A stretch of DNA of 64,000 nt from Inquilinus sp. Marseille-Q2685 (GTDB lineage Bacteria; Pseudomonadota; Alphaproteobacteria; DSM-16000; Inquilinaceae): assembly GCF_916619195.1 (NCBI RefSeq), contig NZ_CAKAKL010000001.1:1550001-1614000 (forward strand), in the 5' to 3' direction. The notes under the pieces were generated by a model. That model ran no database searches, was not told the origin of the DNA, and saw nothing but the letters and a program-made list of their open reading frames with translations. Positions 34,857 to 44,329 of the stretch are shown here, piece after piece. The first letter of the stretch is position 1. Each line of letters begins with the position of its first letter. A program made the position numbers and the translations under genes.

Positions 34857-36017
34857 TCAGGCCAGCCTCTTCCGGGTCAGCCGCGCCGCCAGGGCCAGCA
34901 GGATCGCGCCCTGGAGCAGCAGCACGGCCATGTTGCGCAGATACAGCGGCCAGATGTCCCCGGCCAGGAACACGGTCTGCAGCGCCGGCACGTAGTAGCG
35001 CGCCGGCAGGATATAGGTGATCCACTGGATCGGCCGTGGCATTGAGCCGATCTCGAACAGGAAGCCCGACAGCAGGAAGGCCGGCAGGAACCCGGCCACC
35101 AGCGCCAGCTGCGACGCCAGGAACTGGTTCTTCGTCGCCGAGGAGATGAGGAGGCCGAGCCCCAGCGCCGGGCACAGGAAGGCGGCAGTGACCAGGTAGA
35201 GGGCCCCGACCGAGCCGCGGAACGGCACCCCGAACAGGACCACGGCGACGAAGGCGCACAGGGTCAGCGACGCCAGGCCGAGCAGGAAATAGGGCAGCAC
35301 CTTGCCGGCCAGCAGCTCCGCCGCCGTCACCGGCGTCGCCATCATCGCCTCCATCGTGCCGCGCTCCCACTCCCGCGCCACCACCAGGGCGGTCAGCAGC
35401 GTGCCGATCATGGTCATGACGATGGCGATGGCGCCGGGGACCAGCATGTTGCGGCTGACCAGCTCCTGGTTGAACCAGACGCGCTGCTCGACATCGATCG
35501 GGGGCGCGCCGTCGGCGCCCTGCCCCGCCGCCCGCATCGCCCGCCAGCTCGACAGCACGCCCTGGGCGTAGGCCATGACGAAGTTGGCGGTGTTCGGGTC
35601 GGTGCCGTCGACCAGGATCTGGATCTGCGGCGCGCCGCCCGGCCGCGCCGCCTCGGCGGCGAAGCGGTCCGGGATGACGATGATGCCCTTGACCCGGTTG
35701 GTCACCAGGTCCTCGGCGAACTGCCGCCGGTCGGTGCCGATGCGGGCGTCGAAATAGCGGGAGGCCTGGAAGCTGGCGGCGAGGTCGCGCGCCTCCGGCC
35801 CCGGGCTCTCCACCGCCACGCCGACCCGGGTGTGGTCGGCATCGAGCGACAGGGCGTAGCCGAACAGGAACAGCAGCAGCACCGGCAGCACCACGGCGAT
35901 CAGCAGGCTGGACGGGTCGCGCAGGATCTGCCGGCTCTCCTTCCGCAGCAGCGCCCCGAACCGGCGGAGACGATCGGCGCGGGAGGGGACGGCAGCCTCG
36001 TGTATGGCGGCGGTCAT
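34857..36017 (-). CDS. ABC-2 type permease (YbhS-like), first of pair
   Basis: A 386-residue permease with the same layout as its neighbour: a first helix around residue 35-55, a large periplasmic domain and five terminal helices. TALVVAREWERGTMEAMMATPVTAAELLAGK is the conserved cytoplasmic loop, and GFLFEIGSMPRPIQWITYILPARYYV marks the last part. In the usual gene order it directly follows the ATPase gene, but here a divergent toxin-antitoxin pair (36092-36686) lies between them. Confidence 0.9.
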   Translation of the reverse strand: MTAAIHEAAVPSRADRLRRFGALLRKESRQILRDPSSLLIAVVLPVLLLFLFGYALSLDADHTRVGVAVESPGPEARDLAASFQASRYFDARIGTDRRQFAEDLVTNRVKGIIVIPDRFAAEAARPGGAPQIQILVDGTDPNTANFVMAYAQGVLSSWRAMRAAGQGADGAPPIDVEQRVWFNQELVSRNMLVPGAIAIVMTMIGTLLTALVVAREWERGTMEAMMATPVTAAELLAGKVLPYFLLGLASLTLCAFVAVVLFGVPFRGSVGALYLVTAAFLCPALGLGLLISSATKNQFLASQLALVAGFLPAFLLSGFLFEIGSMPRPIQWITYILPARYYVPALQTVFLAGDIWPLYLRNMAVLLLQGAILLALAARLTRKRLA

Positions 36018-36064
36018 GGCTCGCCCCCGGAATAAGCGGTGCGTGTATTTTTGCGTGACGATAA

Positions 36065-36081
36065 ATACGCCTCCGGCGTAT
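36065..36081 (+). promoter_or_regulatory. Inverted repeat upstream of the BrnT-like toxin gene
   Basis: ATACGCC (36065-36071)/GGCGTAT (36075-36081) with a 3-bp spacer sits in an A+T-rich promoter-like region 10 bp before the toxin start. Toxin-antitoxin operons are autoregulated through such sites, so it is probably the operator of the antitoxin. The leftward permease gene starts 48 bp away on the other strand. Confidence 0.5.
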
Positions 36082-36091
36082 ATATCGATGT

Positions 36092-36376
36092 GTGGATATC
36101 GACTTCGATCCCGTTAAGAACGCGGCCAACATCGCCCGGCGCGGCCTCGACTTCGCGGACGCAGCCCTGATGTGGCGAGAGGGACCGGTAGTCGAGATCG
36201 AAGACGACCGGAGCGACTACGGCGAACTTCGGATGATTGCTGTTGGAAGGGTGCGGGGCCGGGTCTGTGTCGCGGTCTACACCGATCGCGGTCCGGTCCG
36301 CCGGATCATCAGCTTCCGCAAGGCTAACAGGAGAGAGATCAATGCCTACCAAGCGTGGGCGGCCCAGCAGGAGTGA
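36092..36376 (+). CDS. brnT: BrnT-family toxin
   Basis: A 94-residue RelE-fold ribonuclease toxin. The start DIDFDPVKNAANIARRGLDFADA and the end RRIISFRKANRREINAYQ are diagnostic of BrnT, which cleaves mRNA and arrests growth until neutralised. It starts at GTG 36092. Toxin-first order and a 35-bp overlap with the downstream antitoxin gene are typical. Its direction is opposite to that of the surrounding exporter operon, so the module was probably inserted there. Confidence 0.88.
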   Translation: MDIDFDPVKNAANIARRGLDFADAALMWREGPVVEIEDDRSDYGELRMIAVGRVRGRVCVAVYTDRGPVRRIISFRKANRREINAYQAWAAQQE

Positions 36377-36686
36377 CTGGGCCCGTGTCGACGCGACCTC
36401 GGACGACGAAATCGCAGCCCAGATCGTCGAGGACCCCGACACCGCACCCGACATGGCCGACGCCATCGCTGCCCGGACAGGGCGGGCGGAGCCGCCGGAG
36501 ATCGACGTTGCCGCGACACGCCGGCGCCTCGGCCTGACCCAGCAGGCCTTCGCCGACCGCATCGGCGTCGGCAAGCAACTGGTCGCGGATTGGGAGCAGC
36601 ACCGCAAGCGCCCGAGCGGCCCGGCACGGTCGCTGCTAGTGATCGTCGACCGGCTCGGCTGGGAGGCCTTGAACGCGATCCGGTGA
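36342..36686 (+). CDS. Antitoxin with BrnA-like N terminus and XRE helix-turn-helix
   Basis: A 114-residue protein behind an AGGAGAG site. Residues 12-45 (DWARVDATSDDEIAAQIVEDPDTAPD) resemble the toxin-binding segment of BrnA antitoxins. The C-terminal half, however, is an XRE-type helix-turn-helix (ATRRRLGLTQQAFADRIGVGKQLVADWEQ, 58-86) instead of the ribbon-helix-helix usual in BrnA. It should neutralise the upstream toxin and repress the pair through the palindrome at 36065. Confidence 0.82.
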   Translation: MPTKRGRPSRSDWARVDATSDDEIAAQIVEDPDTAPDMADAIAARTGRAEPPEIDVAATRRRLGLTQQAFADRIGVGKQLVADWEQHRKRPSGPARSLLVIVDRLGWEALNAIR

Positions 36687-36699
36687 GAGGAAGGGCCCA

Positions 36700-38448
<1,749 letters not shown>

Positions 38449-38461
38449 CGGCGCGACCGCT

Positions 38462-38593
38462 CCCCCTCACCCTCCGATCGCCAACGCGACGGGCCCCTCC
38501 CTCTCCCCGAGGAGAGGGAAAACCGTGCGCGGCCCCGCTTCACCTCTCCTTGGGGAGAGGTCGAAATCGCGACAGCGATTTCGGGTGAGGGGG
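38462..38593 (+). repeat. Mosaic palindromic element in the exporter operon
   Basis: Outer inverted repeats CCCCCTCACC (38462-38471)/GGTGAGGGGG (38584-38593) flank inner stems: CCTCTCC (38543-38549)/GGAGAGG (38554-38560) and CGAAATCGC (38562-38570)/GCGATTTCG (38575-38583). The whole resembles the dispersed CTCCCC...GGGGAGAGG mosaic repeats frequent between alphaproteobacterial genes. It lies between the HlyD-type and ATPase genes and should form mRNA hairpins there. Confidence 0.8.
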
Positions 38594-38622
38594 CGACTCC
38601 GGCCTGTCCGATCGCAGCCATC

Positions 38623-39627
38623 TCATCCTTCCCTGGGCACGCGCACGGTCACCGGCATGCCCTGGCGCAGGGCCGGGTCGGGCTCGTCGACGATGATCCG
38701 CAGGCGGTAGACCAGGTCGGTGCGCAGCTCCGGCGTCTGCACCGTCTTCGGCGTGAACTCGGCGACCGGCGAGACGAAGCCGACACGGGCGCGATACGGC
38801 CGGTCCGGCCTTGTGTCGGTGACCACCTCGACCTCCAGCCCCGGATGGACCCGGCCGAGATCGGGTTCCGCGACATAGGCGCGGATCCAGACCGGCCTGG
38901 TCAGCGACAGCACATAGGCGACGCTGCTGGGCGCCATGATCGCCCCCGGCTCCGCCACCCGCGACAGGATGATGCCGTCGGCCGAGGCCTTCAGCGTGGC
39001 GTCGGCCAGCGAGGTCTCGGCGGTGGCGAGGTCGGCCTGGGCGGCGGCGAGGTTGGCCCGGCCGGCGGCGATATCCTCGGCCCGGCTGCCCTCCAGCAGC
39101 AGCGCCAGCGCCTGGCAGGCGGAGTCCAGCCGGGCCTGGGCCATGTCGCGGTCGGCCTGGGCCTGGTCCAGCGCCGATTGCGGCGTGTTGCCCTTCTGGC
39201 GCAGCTCCTGGGCGCGCGCGAAGGCCAGCTTCGCGTTCTCCAGATCGGCCTCGCGCTCCGCCACCGTGGCGCGGCCCTGGGCGATCTCGGCCGCGCGCGG
39301 GCCGGCGATCAGCTTGTCGAGATCGGCCTGGCGCGCCGCGACATCGGCCCGGGCGGCGGCGACGCTGTCCTGGAACGGCCGGTCGTCCAGCCGCGCCAGC
39401 ACTTGACCTTCGGTCACCGCCTCGCCCTCCTCCAGCTTCATCTCGACCAGCCGGCCGGAGACGCGGAAGCCGAGCTCCGCCTGGCGGATGTCGACATTGC
39501 CGTAGAGCGTCAGCGGCCCGTCCCCCGCCTCGCGCCAGCCCAGCCGGCCGGGCAGGTCGAACCACCAGGCGGCGGCCACGGCGGCCGCGATCAGAACGAG
39601 GACCGCGATGCGAATGCGGGTTCTCAT
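38623..39627 (-). CDS. HlyD-family periplasmic adaptor (membrane fusion protein)
   Basis: A 334-residue adaptor with one N-terminal membrane anchor ([15 protein letters not shown]), a biotinyl-lipoyl half motif ([25 protein letters not shown]), a long alanine-rich coiled coil (about 95-200) and a second lipoyl/beta-barrel part ([16 protein letters not shown]). It resembles YbhG/YhiI, which link an ABC exporter to an outer-membrane channel. The ATG overlaps the TetR stop (ATGA). No outer-membrane channel gene is adjacent. Confidence 0.92.
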   Translation of the reverse strand: MRTRIRIAVLVLIAAAVAAAWWFDLPGRLGWREAGDGPLTLYGNVDIRQAELGFRVSGRLVEMKLEEGEAVTEGQVLARLDDRPFQDSVAAARADVAARQADLDKLIAGPRAAEIAQGRATVAEREADLENAKLAFARAQELRQKGNTPQSALDQAQADRDMAQARLDSACQALALLLEGSRAEDIAAGRANLAAAQADLATAETSLADATLKASADGIILSRVAEPGAIMAPSSVAYVLSLTRPVWIRAYVAEPDLGRVHPGLEVEVVTDTRPDRPYRARVGFVSPVAEFTPKTVQTPELRTDLVYRLRIIVDEPDPALRQGMPVTVRVPREG

Positions 39628-40250
39628 CGCTGCGTCTCCGCCGCGATGCCGCGCAAATAGATGTCGAGATGCCGGTCGATGAAGACGCCGAGGTCGAAGC
39701 TCTCGTCCTGGCGCGCGAAGGTGCTGCCCCAGATCACCGCCATCAGCAGCGGCGCGATCAGCAGCCGGGCCGCGTCGGCCGGATCGACCGGCCGGATCTC
39801 GCCGGCGGCGATGCCGCGTTCGATCAGCCCGACGACGGTGCCCAGCATCCGGTCGATCACCGTCGCCCGCCAGAACTGCGCCAGCTCGGGAAACTGCGGG
39901 GCCTCGGCGATGATCAGGCGGGGGAACTGCCGCAGCGGCGACCCGGCCACGGTGCGCATGATGGCGCGCAGCAGACGGGCGAGAATCTCCGGTGCCGGCG
40001 TCCCCGGCTGCGCCGTCTCGCCGATCAGCCGCTCGACATTGGGCAGCACCGCCTGGCGCACCAGCGCCTCGAACACCGCCTGCTTGCTGGGGAAGTAGAG
40101 ATAGACCGTGCCCTTGCTGACCCCGGCACGGGCGGCGATGTCGTCGATCCGCGTCGCGGCGAAGCCCCGCTCCACGAACAGCTCGAACGCCGCTTCCAGC
40201 AGCTCCGCCGGCCGCGCCTCCTTGCGCCGTCTCCGCACCGCCTGGGCCAT
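39624..40250 (-). CDS. TetR/AcrR-family repressor of the exporter operon
   Basis: A 208-residue regulator. The DNA-binding domain is [48 protein letters not shown] (about 17-64), and the C-terminal domain is ligand-binding. It is first in the exporter operon and translationally coupled to the HlyD gene, as in the YbiH-YbhGFSR arrangement. A strong palindromic operator lies 18 bp upstream, so autorepression relieved by a toxic ligand is expected. Confidence 0.92.
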   Translation of the reverse strand: MAQAVRRRRKEARPAELLEAAFELFVERGFAATRIDDIAARAGVSKGTVYLYFPSKQAVFEALVRQAVLPNVERLIGETAQPGTPAPEILARLLRAIMRTVAGSPLRQFPRLIIAEAPQFPELAQFWRATVIDRMLGTVVGLIERGIAAGEIRPVDPADAARLLIAPLLMAVIWGSTFARQDESFDLGVFIDRHLDIYLRGIAAETQR

Positions 40251-40268
40251 GACCGGTCCGCTCGCCTT

Positions 40269-40298
40269 CGTTAATGACTGACCAGTCAGTTATTAACG
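40269..40298 (-). promoter_or_regulatory. TetR-type operator
   Basis: A 30-bp inverted repeat with arms CGTTAATGACTGAC (40269-40282) and GTCAGTTATTAACG (40285-40298), differing at one position, encloses a central CA. The GACTGACCAGTCA core is typical of AcrR/TetR sites. It overlaps the expected TetR promoter and lies about 100 bp from the divergent gene at 40403, which it might also influence. Confidence 0.75.
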
Positions 40299-40402
40299 AA
40301 AGAGGAGCGGGAGTCAAGGACTGCGTCGCCCGGGCCCTTGCCGACCGTGGGAAGACACGATCGCAGTAGTATTATCGGTTGGGTATGTTCATGATATGTT
40401 CC

Positions 40403-41305
40403 ATGAGCGAGACGCAGACCGTGCAGGCATCGGAGGCCCCGCCCGCTCCCCGGGAGGAGCGGGCGGCGCGACATCTGCGCCTGCTCGCCCGGATGGCCGA
40501 GATCCAGATGGACATCGCCGAGGCCGCCCGCACCGAGGCGGTGGAGGCGCCGCAGCCCGGCATCGACTACTGCCAGCGGATCGCCGTCGTCGCCCGGTCG
40601 CTGCGCCTGACCCTGCTGCTGGAGGACAAGCTCTCCCGCCCGCCGGAGGAGCGGCCGCACGAGGCCGCGATCCGGCGGGCCGAGAGATCAAGGTCGCGGC
40701 TTCGGGTGACCATGGCCATGGGGGCGGCGGTGACCGACGGCGCCGAGTTGCCCGAGGCCACCCGGCGTTTTGCCGGGATGGCCGAGCGGCTGGAGCGGCC
40801 GGAGCTGGCGGAGCTGGTGGAGACCAGCCCGGCGCCGGTGGCGGTGGCCCGGCTGTGCCGGATGTTCGGCCTGCCGGAGGAGGCGGAGCGCTGGCTCGAT
40901 CTGGGCGATGCGGCGCTGGCGGAGATGGCCGCCCGGCCATCGGCCGGCACGGCGGCCGCCCCGGGCGCGGCGCCCGCCCCCGGCCCGGCCGAACCCGTCG
41001 TGGACCAGGCCGGGACCCGGCGCCGGCTGCGGGTGATCATGGCGCTGGGCGCCGCGATCCGGGCCGGGACGGGGGACGAGGCGGAGAGCGACCGGCGCTT
41101 CTTCGAGATGGCCGGGCAGATGGACCGGCCGGATCTGGCGGCGATCGCCGACAGCTGCCCGGCGGCGGAGGCCGTGGCCCGTCTGTGCCCGGAATTCGGG
41201 CTGCCGCCGGAGCAGGCGGAACGCTGGGTGGCGGAGTCGGACCTGTTCCTGGCCACGATGGACCTGCCGCCAGAGGACCCGCCCGAGCCGCCCGACACGG
41301 GGTGA
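40403..41305 (+). CDS. Hypothetical protein with an internally duplicated module
   Basis: About 300 residues, cytoplasmic, Ala/Arg/Glu-rich and mostly helical. Two homologous modules of about 80 residues are visible. One starts SRLRVTMAMGAAVTDGAEL and contains VAVARLCRMFGLPEEAERWL; the other starts RRLRVIMALGAAIRAGTGD and contains EAVARLCPEFGLPPEQAERWV. An Ala/Pro linker joins them. I do not recognise the family. The start is uncertain: ATG 40403 and a TTG at 40379 are both possible, and neither has a strong ribosome site. Divergent from the TetR gene. Confidence 0.6.
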   Translation: MSETQTVQASEAPPAPREERAARHLRLLARMAEIQMDIAEAARTEAVEAPQPGIDYCQRIAVVARSLRLTLLLEDKLSRPPEERPHEAAIRRAERSRSRLRVTMAMGAAVTDGAELPEATRRFAGMAERLERPELAELVETSPAPVAVARLCRMFGLPEEAERWLDLGDAALAEMAARPSAGTAAAPGAAPAPGPAEPVVDQAGTRRRLRVIMALGAAIRAGTGDEAESDRRFFEMAGQMDRPDLAAIADSCPAAEAVARLCPEFGLPPEQAERWVAESDLFLATMDLPPEDPPEPPDTG

Positions 41306-41342
41306 CGCCGCGGCCCGATCTGCCGTCCGCCTCGACCTGTGC

Positions 41343-41385
41343 TTTCCACACTCCCCCTCCCCTTGCGGGAGGGGGAGTGTGGAAA
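41343..41385 (+). repeat. Long perfect hairpin
   Basis: Perfect 19-bp inverted repeat: left arm TTTCCACACTCCCCCTCCC (41343-41361), loop CTTGC, right arm 41367-41385. It lies between the convergent genes ending at 41305 and 41458, where a bidirectional terminator could act. No T tract follows on either strand, so it is better described as a structured intergenic element. Confidence 0.75.
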
Positions 41386-41457
41386 ACACGGGTCAGTTCG
41401 GGCGATCGAATTCCGAATAGGTCCCGGTGCCGCCACAGCCCGCCGGACGGGACCGGG

Positions 41458-41589
41458 CTACTGGCCGATCTCGTCCAGCTCCGGCGGCAGCGCCCCGGAC
41501 TCGATGACCCATGCCGTGCCGTCGAGGCGCGCCACCGCCTGCCCGCTGCGCGTCTCGCCCTTGTCGGTGACGGCGAAGGTCAGCGTCAT
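41458..41589 (-). CDS. Short ORF, possibly the detached C-terminal part of the next gene
   Basis: A 43-residue frame starting MTLTFAVTDKGETRSGQAVA and ending PPELDEIGQ. Its ATG overlaps the stop codon of the upstream gene (ATGA). The beta-strand pattern (TLTFAVTD, RSGQAVARLDGTAWVI) continues smoothly from the preceding protein's EGRYDLDKPPPA, so the two may be one protein split by a one-base change. It could also be an independent coupled peptide. Confidence 0.45.
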   Translation of the reverse strand: MTLTFAVTDKGETRSGQAVARLDGTAWVIESGALPPELDEIGQ

Positions 41590-42224
41590 GCGGCCGGCGG
41601 CGGCTTGTCGAGGTCGTAGCGGCCCTCCACCGCGACGATGTCCTTCTCGTCTTCCGCCGCGCCGCCGTTGCCGGCGCCGATCCGCAGCGGCTCGGCCGCG
41701 CTGATCCGGTCGTTCTCGATCAGGAACAGGTTGAGGTCGGTGAAGGAGAAGCCCTGATAGACCGCGACGCTGCGGACCGCCAGGCCGTCGCGGCCGCCGA
41801 ACCTGACCGCCGACAGCTCCCCCGGATTGCCGTAGGTGCCGACATCGGCGAAGTCCGGGATGGCGGTGACGAAACCGGGGCCCTCCAGTCCCGGGCGCGA
41901 CGGGTCGGGCCGCAGGATGTAGGCGGACAGGCGCGCGGGCTCGCTATGGCCCATGCCGCCGACGCGGCCGCGGGCCATGACCAGCAGGTCGAAGCCATCA
42001 TAGCTCAGCGCCTGCACCGGCCACAGGCAGTCCACCCCGTCATCGGTGTCCTTGGCCATGGTGTAGGACGAGTTCAGCGCCGCCTCGACCAGGACGCCGA
42101 GCATCGCGTCGTCCCGCATCATCCCGTCGGCCTCCGGGCACAGGACCGGCGTCGTCTCCGCCGGCGCCGGCAGGGCGGCGGTCGCGATCATGCCGGCCGC
42201 CAGGGCCGCAAACAGAAGTCTCAT
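41586..42224 (-). CDS. Secreted hypothetical protein
   Basis: A 212-residue exported protein: the signal peptide LLFAALAAGMIATAALPAPAET is cleaved near residue 22, then a mature domain with paired cysteines (LCPEAD, DCLWPVQ) and a beta-rich C-terminal half (SVAVYQGFSFTDLNLFLIEND). I do not recognise a family. ATG 42224 follows GGGGAGA at good spacing. The 3' end overlaps the short frame at 41458-41589, raising the possibility that the true protein is about 60 residues longer. Confidence 0.65.
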   Translation of the reverse strand: MRLLFAALAAGMIATAALPAPAETTPVLCPEADGMMRDDAMLGVLVEAALNSSYTMAKDTDDGVDCLWPVQALSYDGFDLLVMARGRVGGMGHSEPARLSAYILRPDPSRPGLEGPGFVTAIPDFADVGTYGNPGELSAVRFGGRDGLAVRSVAVYQGFSFTDLNLFLIENDRISAAEPLRIGAGNGGAAEDEKDIVAVEGRYDLDKPPPAA

Positions 42225-42309
42225 GACAGATGTCTCCCCTTTCCGCCCCATCTGAAGCCGGGAATCGCGGCGGCACCATGGCGGCCGCGACCGGCCGGGG
42301 GCGGCGGGT

Positions 42310-43341
42310 CTACACGGTCATGCGCAGCGGCGGCATCACGGCCTGGTCCCGCCCCTCCTCCACCGCGTGGCAGGCGACCGTGGCGTCGCCGGCGGACAGC
42401 GGCTGCGGCACCTCGCGCCGGCAGCGGTCGTTCGCCAGCGGGCAGCGCGGATGGAAGGCGCAGCCCGGCGGCGGGGCGATCGGGCTCGGGATCTCGCCCT
42501 CCACCATCTTGCGCGGCCGGCCGGTCATCTCCAGGTCCGGCAGCGCGTCCAGCAGCATGCGGGTGTAGGGGTGGCGGGGCGCCCGGAACAGCGACCGGGC
42601 GGGCGCCAGTTCGACCATCCGGCCGAGATAGACCACGCCGATCCGGCTGGCCATGTGCCGAACTACCGCCAGGTTGTGGCTGATGAACAGATAGGTCAGG
42701 CCGTACTGGTCCTGCAGGTCGCGCATCAGGTTCAGGATCTGGGCCTGGACCGAGACGTCGAGCGCCGAGGTCGGCTCGTCGCAGACGATGAACTCCGGCT
42801 CCGACGCCAGCGCCCGGGCGATGCAGATGCGCTGGCGCTGGCCGCCGGAGAACTCGTGCGGGAACTTGCGGCCGTCGCGCGGGTCCAGCCCGACCCGGCG
42901 CAGCAGCTCCGCCACCTTCTCCGCCGTCTCGGCCTGGGACGAGGACAGGCCGAAGGCGCGGATCGGCTCGGCCACGATGCGGTCGACCCGCCAGCGCGGG
43001 TTCAGGCTGGCATAGGGGTCCTGGAAGATCATCTGGATGCGCCGGCGCAGCTTGGCCAGCTGCGCCTTCTTCGCCGGGTCCGACAGGTCGACGCCGTCGA
43101 TCAGCACCGCGCCGTCGCTGGGCTGCAGCAGCCCCACCGCCAGCCGCGCGATGGTCGACTTGCCGGAGCCGGATTCGCCGACCAGCGCCAGTGTCTCGCC
43201 CCGGGTGATGGTGAAGCTGACGTCCTGCACGGCTTTGAGGGTCAGCCGCGGCGCCCCGCTCAGCAGCCGCGCCAGCCAGGGCTGGGACAGGTCGAAGCGG
43301 CGGCTCAGCCCCACGACCTCGACAACGGTCTTGGCCGTCAT
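42310..43341 (-). CDS. Peptide ABC transporter ATP-binding protein (DppF/OppF type)
   Basis: A 343-residue ATPase. Walker A is GESGSGKST, the Q loop FQDPYASLNPR, the signature FSGGQRQR and Walker B IVCDEPTSALDVS. The C-terminal oligopeptide extension has cysteines in the pattern GCAFHPRCPLANDRC, which in this family can bind an iron-sulfur cluster. Start ATG 43341 overlaps the stop of the paired ATPase gene. It is last in the five-gene importer operon. Confidence 0.93.
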   Translation of the reverse strand: MTAKTVVEVVGLSRRFDLSQPWLARLLSGAPRLTLKAVQDVSFTITRGETLALVGESGSGKSTIARLAVGLLQPSDGAVLIDGVDLSDPAKKAQLAKLRRRIQMIFQDPYASLNPRWRVDRIVAEPIRAFGLSSSQAETAEKVAELLRRVGLDPRDGRKFPHEFSGGQRQRICIARALASEPEFIVCDEPTSALDVSVQAQILNLMRDLQDQYGLTYLFISHNLAVVRHMASRIGVVYLGRMVELAPARSLFRAPRHPYTRMLLDALPDLEMTGRPRKMVEGEIPSPIAPPPGCAFHPRCPLANDRCRREVPQPLSAGDATVACHAVEEGRDQAVMPPLRMTV

Positions 43342-44324
43342 GCCCGTCCTCCCTCCACCAGCCAGCAGGCGGCCGCCCCCGGCCCCGCCCCGATCAGCTC
43401 CGGCCGGTCCTGCCGGCAGCGGTCGAAGGCCATGCTGCAGCGCGGGTTGAAGGCGCAGCCGGCCGGGATCGCGTCCAGCCGGGGCATCGCGCCCGGGATC
43501 TGCTGCAGCCGCTCGGCATCGCCCGCGACCGTCGGGATCGATCCCATCAGCCCGACCGTATAGGGGTGGTGCGGCTGCTTGATCACGGTCCTGACCGGGC
43601 CGATCTCGGCGATCCGCCCGGCATACATCACCGCCACCCGGTCGGCGGTCTCGGCGATCACGCCCATGTCGTGGGTGATCAGCATCACCGCCGTGCCGCG
43701 CTCCCGGCACAGCCGCTTCAGCACCGCGATCACCTGGGCCTGGACCGAGACGTCGAGCGCCGTGGTCGGCTCGTCGGCGATCACCAGCTCCGGCTCCGCC
43801 GCCAGGGCCAGGGCGATGACCACCCGCTGGCGCATGCCGCCGGAGAATTCGTGCGGATAGCTGTCGATCCGCTCCGCCGCCGCCGGGATGCCGACCTCCT
43901 CCAGCAGCGCCACCGCGCGCCGCCGCGCCGCGTCGCGGCCGAGCGGCAGATGGGTGGTGATGGTCTCGGTCAGCTGCCGGCCGACGGTGTAGAGCGGGTT
44001 CAGGCTGGTCAACGGGTCCTGGAAGATCATGCCGATGCGCCGGCCGCGGATCCGCCGCATCGCCTCGGGCTTCAGATTGTCGATGCGCTCGCCCTTGAGG
44101 CGGATCTCGCCGCCGGCGATGCGGCCGGGCGGGTCGATCAGCCCGATCACGGCGGTGCCGGTGATCGACTTGCCGGCACCGGATTCGCCAACCACGCCCA
44201 GCACCTCGCCGGGGGCGATGTCGAAGGACACGCCGTCGATCGCGGTCAAGAGGCCGCGCCGGGTGCGGAACTGGACCTTGAGGTCGCGGACGCTGAGGGT
44301 CGTCGCCGTTTCAGTGCTTGGCAT
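43338..44324 (-). CDS. Peptide ABC transporter ATP-binding protein (DppD/OppD type)
   Basis: A 328-residue ATPase with Walker A GESGAGKSI, Q loop FQDPLTSLNPLY, signature FSGGMRQR, Walker B VIADEPTTALDVS and the terminal cysteine region GCAFNPRCSMAFDRC. It pairs with the following DppF-type protein to form the heterodimeric ATPase of the importer. ATG 44324 begins 5 bp after the upstream permease stop. Confidence 0.93.
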   Translation of the reverse strand: MPSTETATTLSVRDLKVQFRTRRGLLTAIDGVSFDIAPGEVLGVVGESGAGKSITGTAVIGLIDPPGRIAGGEIRLKGERIDNLKPEAMRRIRGRRIGMIFQDPLTSLNPLYTVGRQLTETITTHLPLGRDAARRRAVALLEEVGIPAAAERIDSYPHEFSGGMRQRVVIALALAAEPELVIADEPTTALDVSVQAQVIAVLKRLCRERGTAVMLITHDMGVIAETADRVAVMYAGRIAEIGPVRTVIKQPHHPYTVGLMGSIPTVAGDAERLQQIPGAMPRLDAIPAGCAFNPRCSMAFDRCRQDRPELIGAGPGAAACWLVEGGRA

Positions 44325-44329
44325 GGCCC

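Noticed and set aside
41343-41385. Hairpin as an intrinsic terminator
   Set aside because: Stable stem but no U tract on either strand, so it is listed as a structured repeat.
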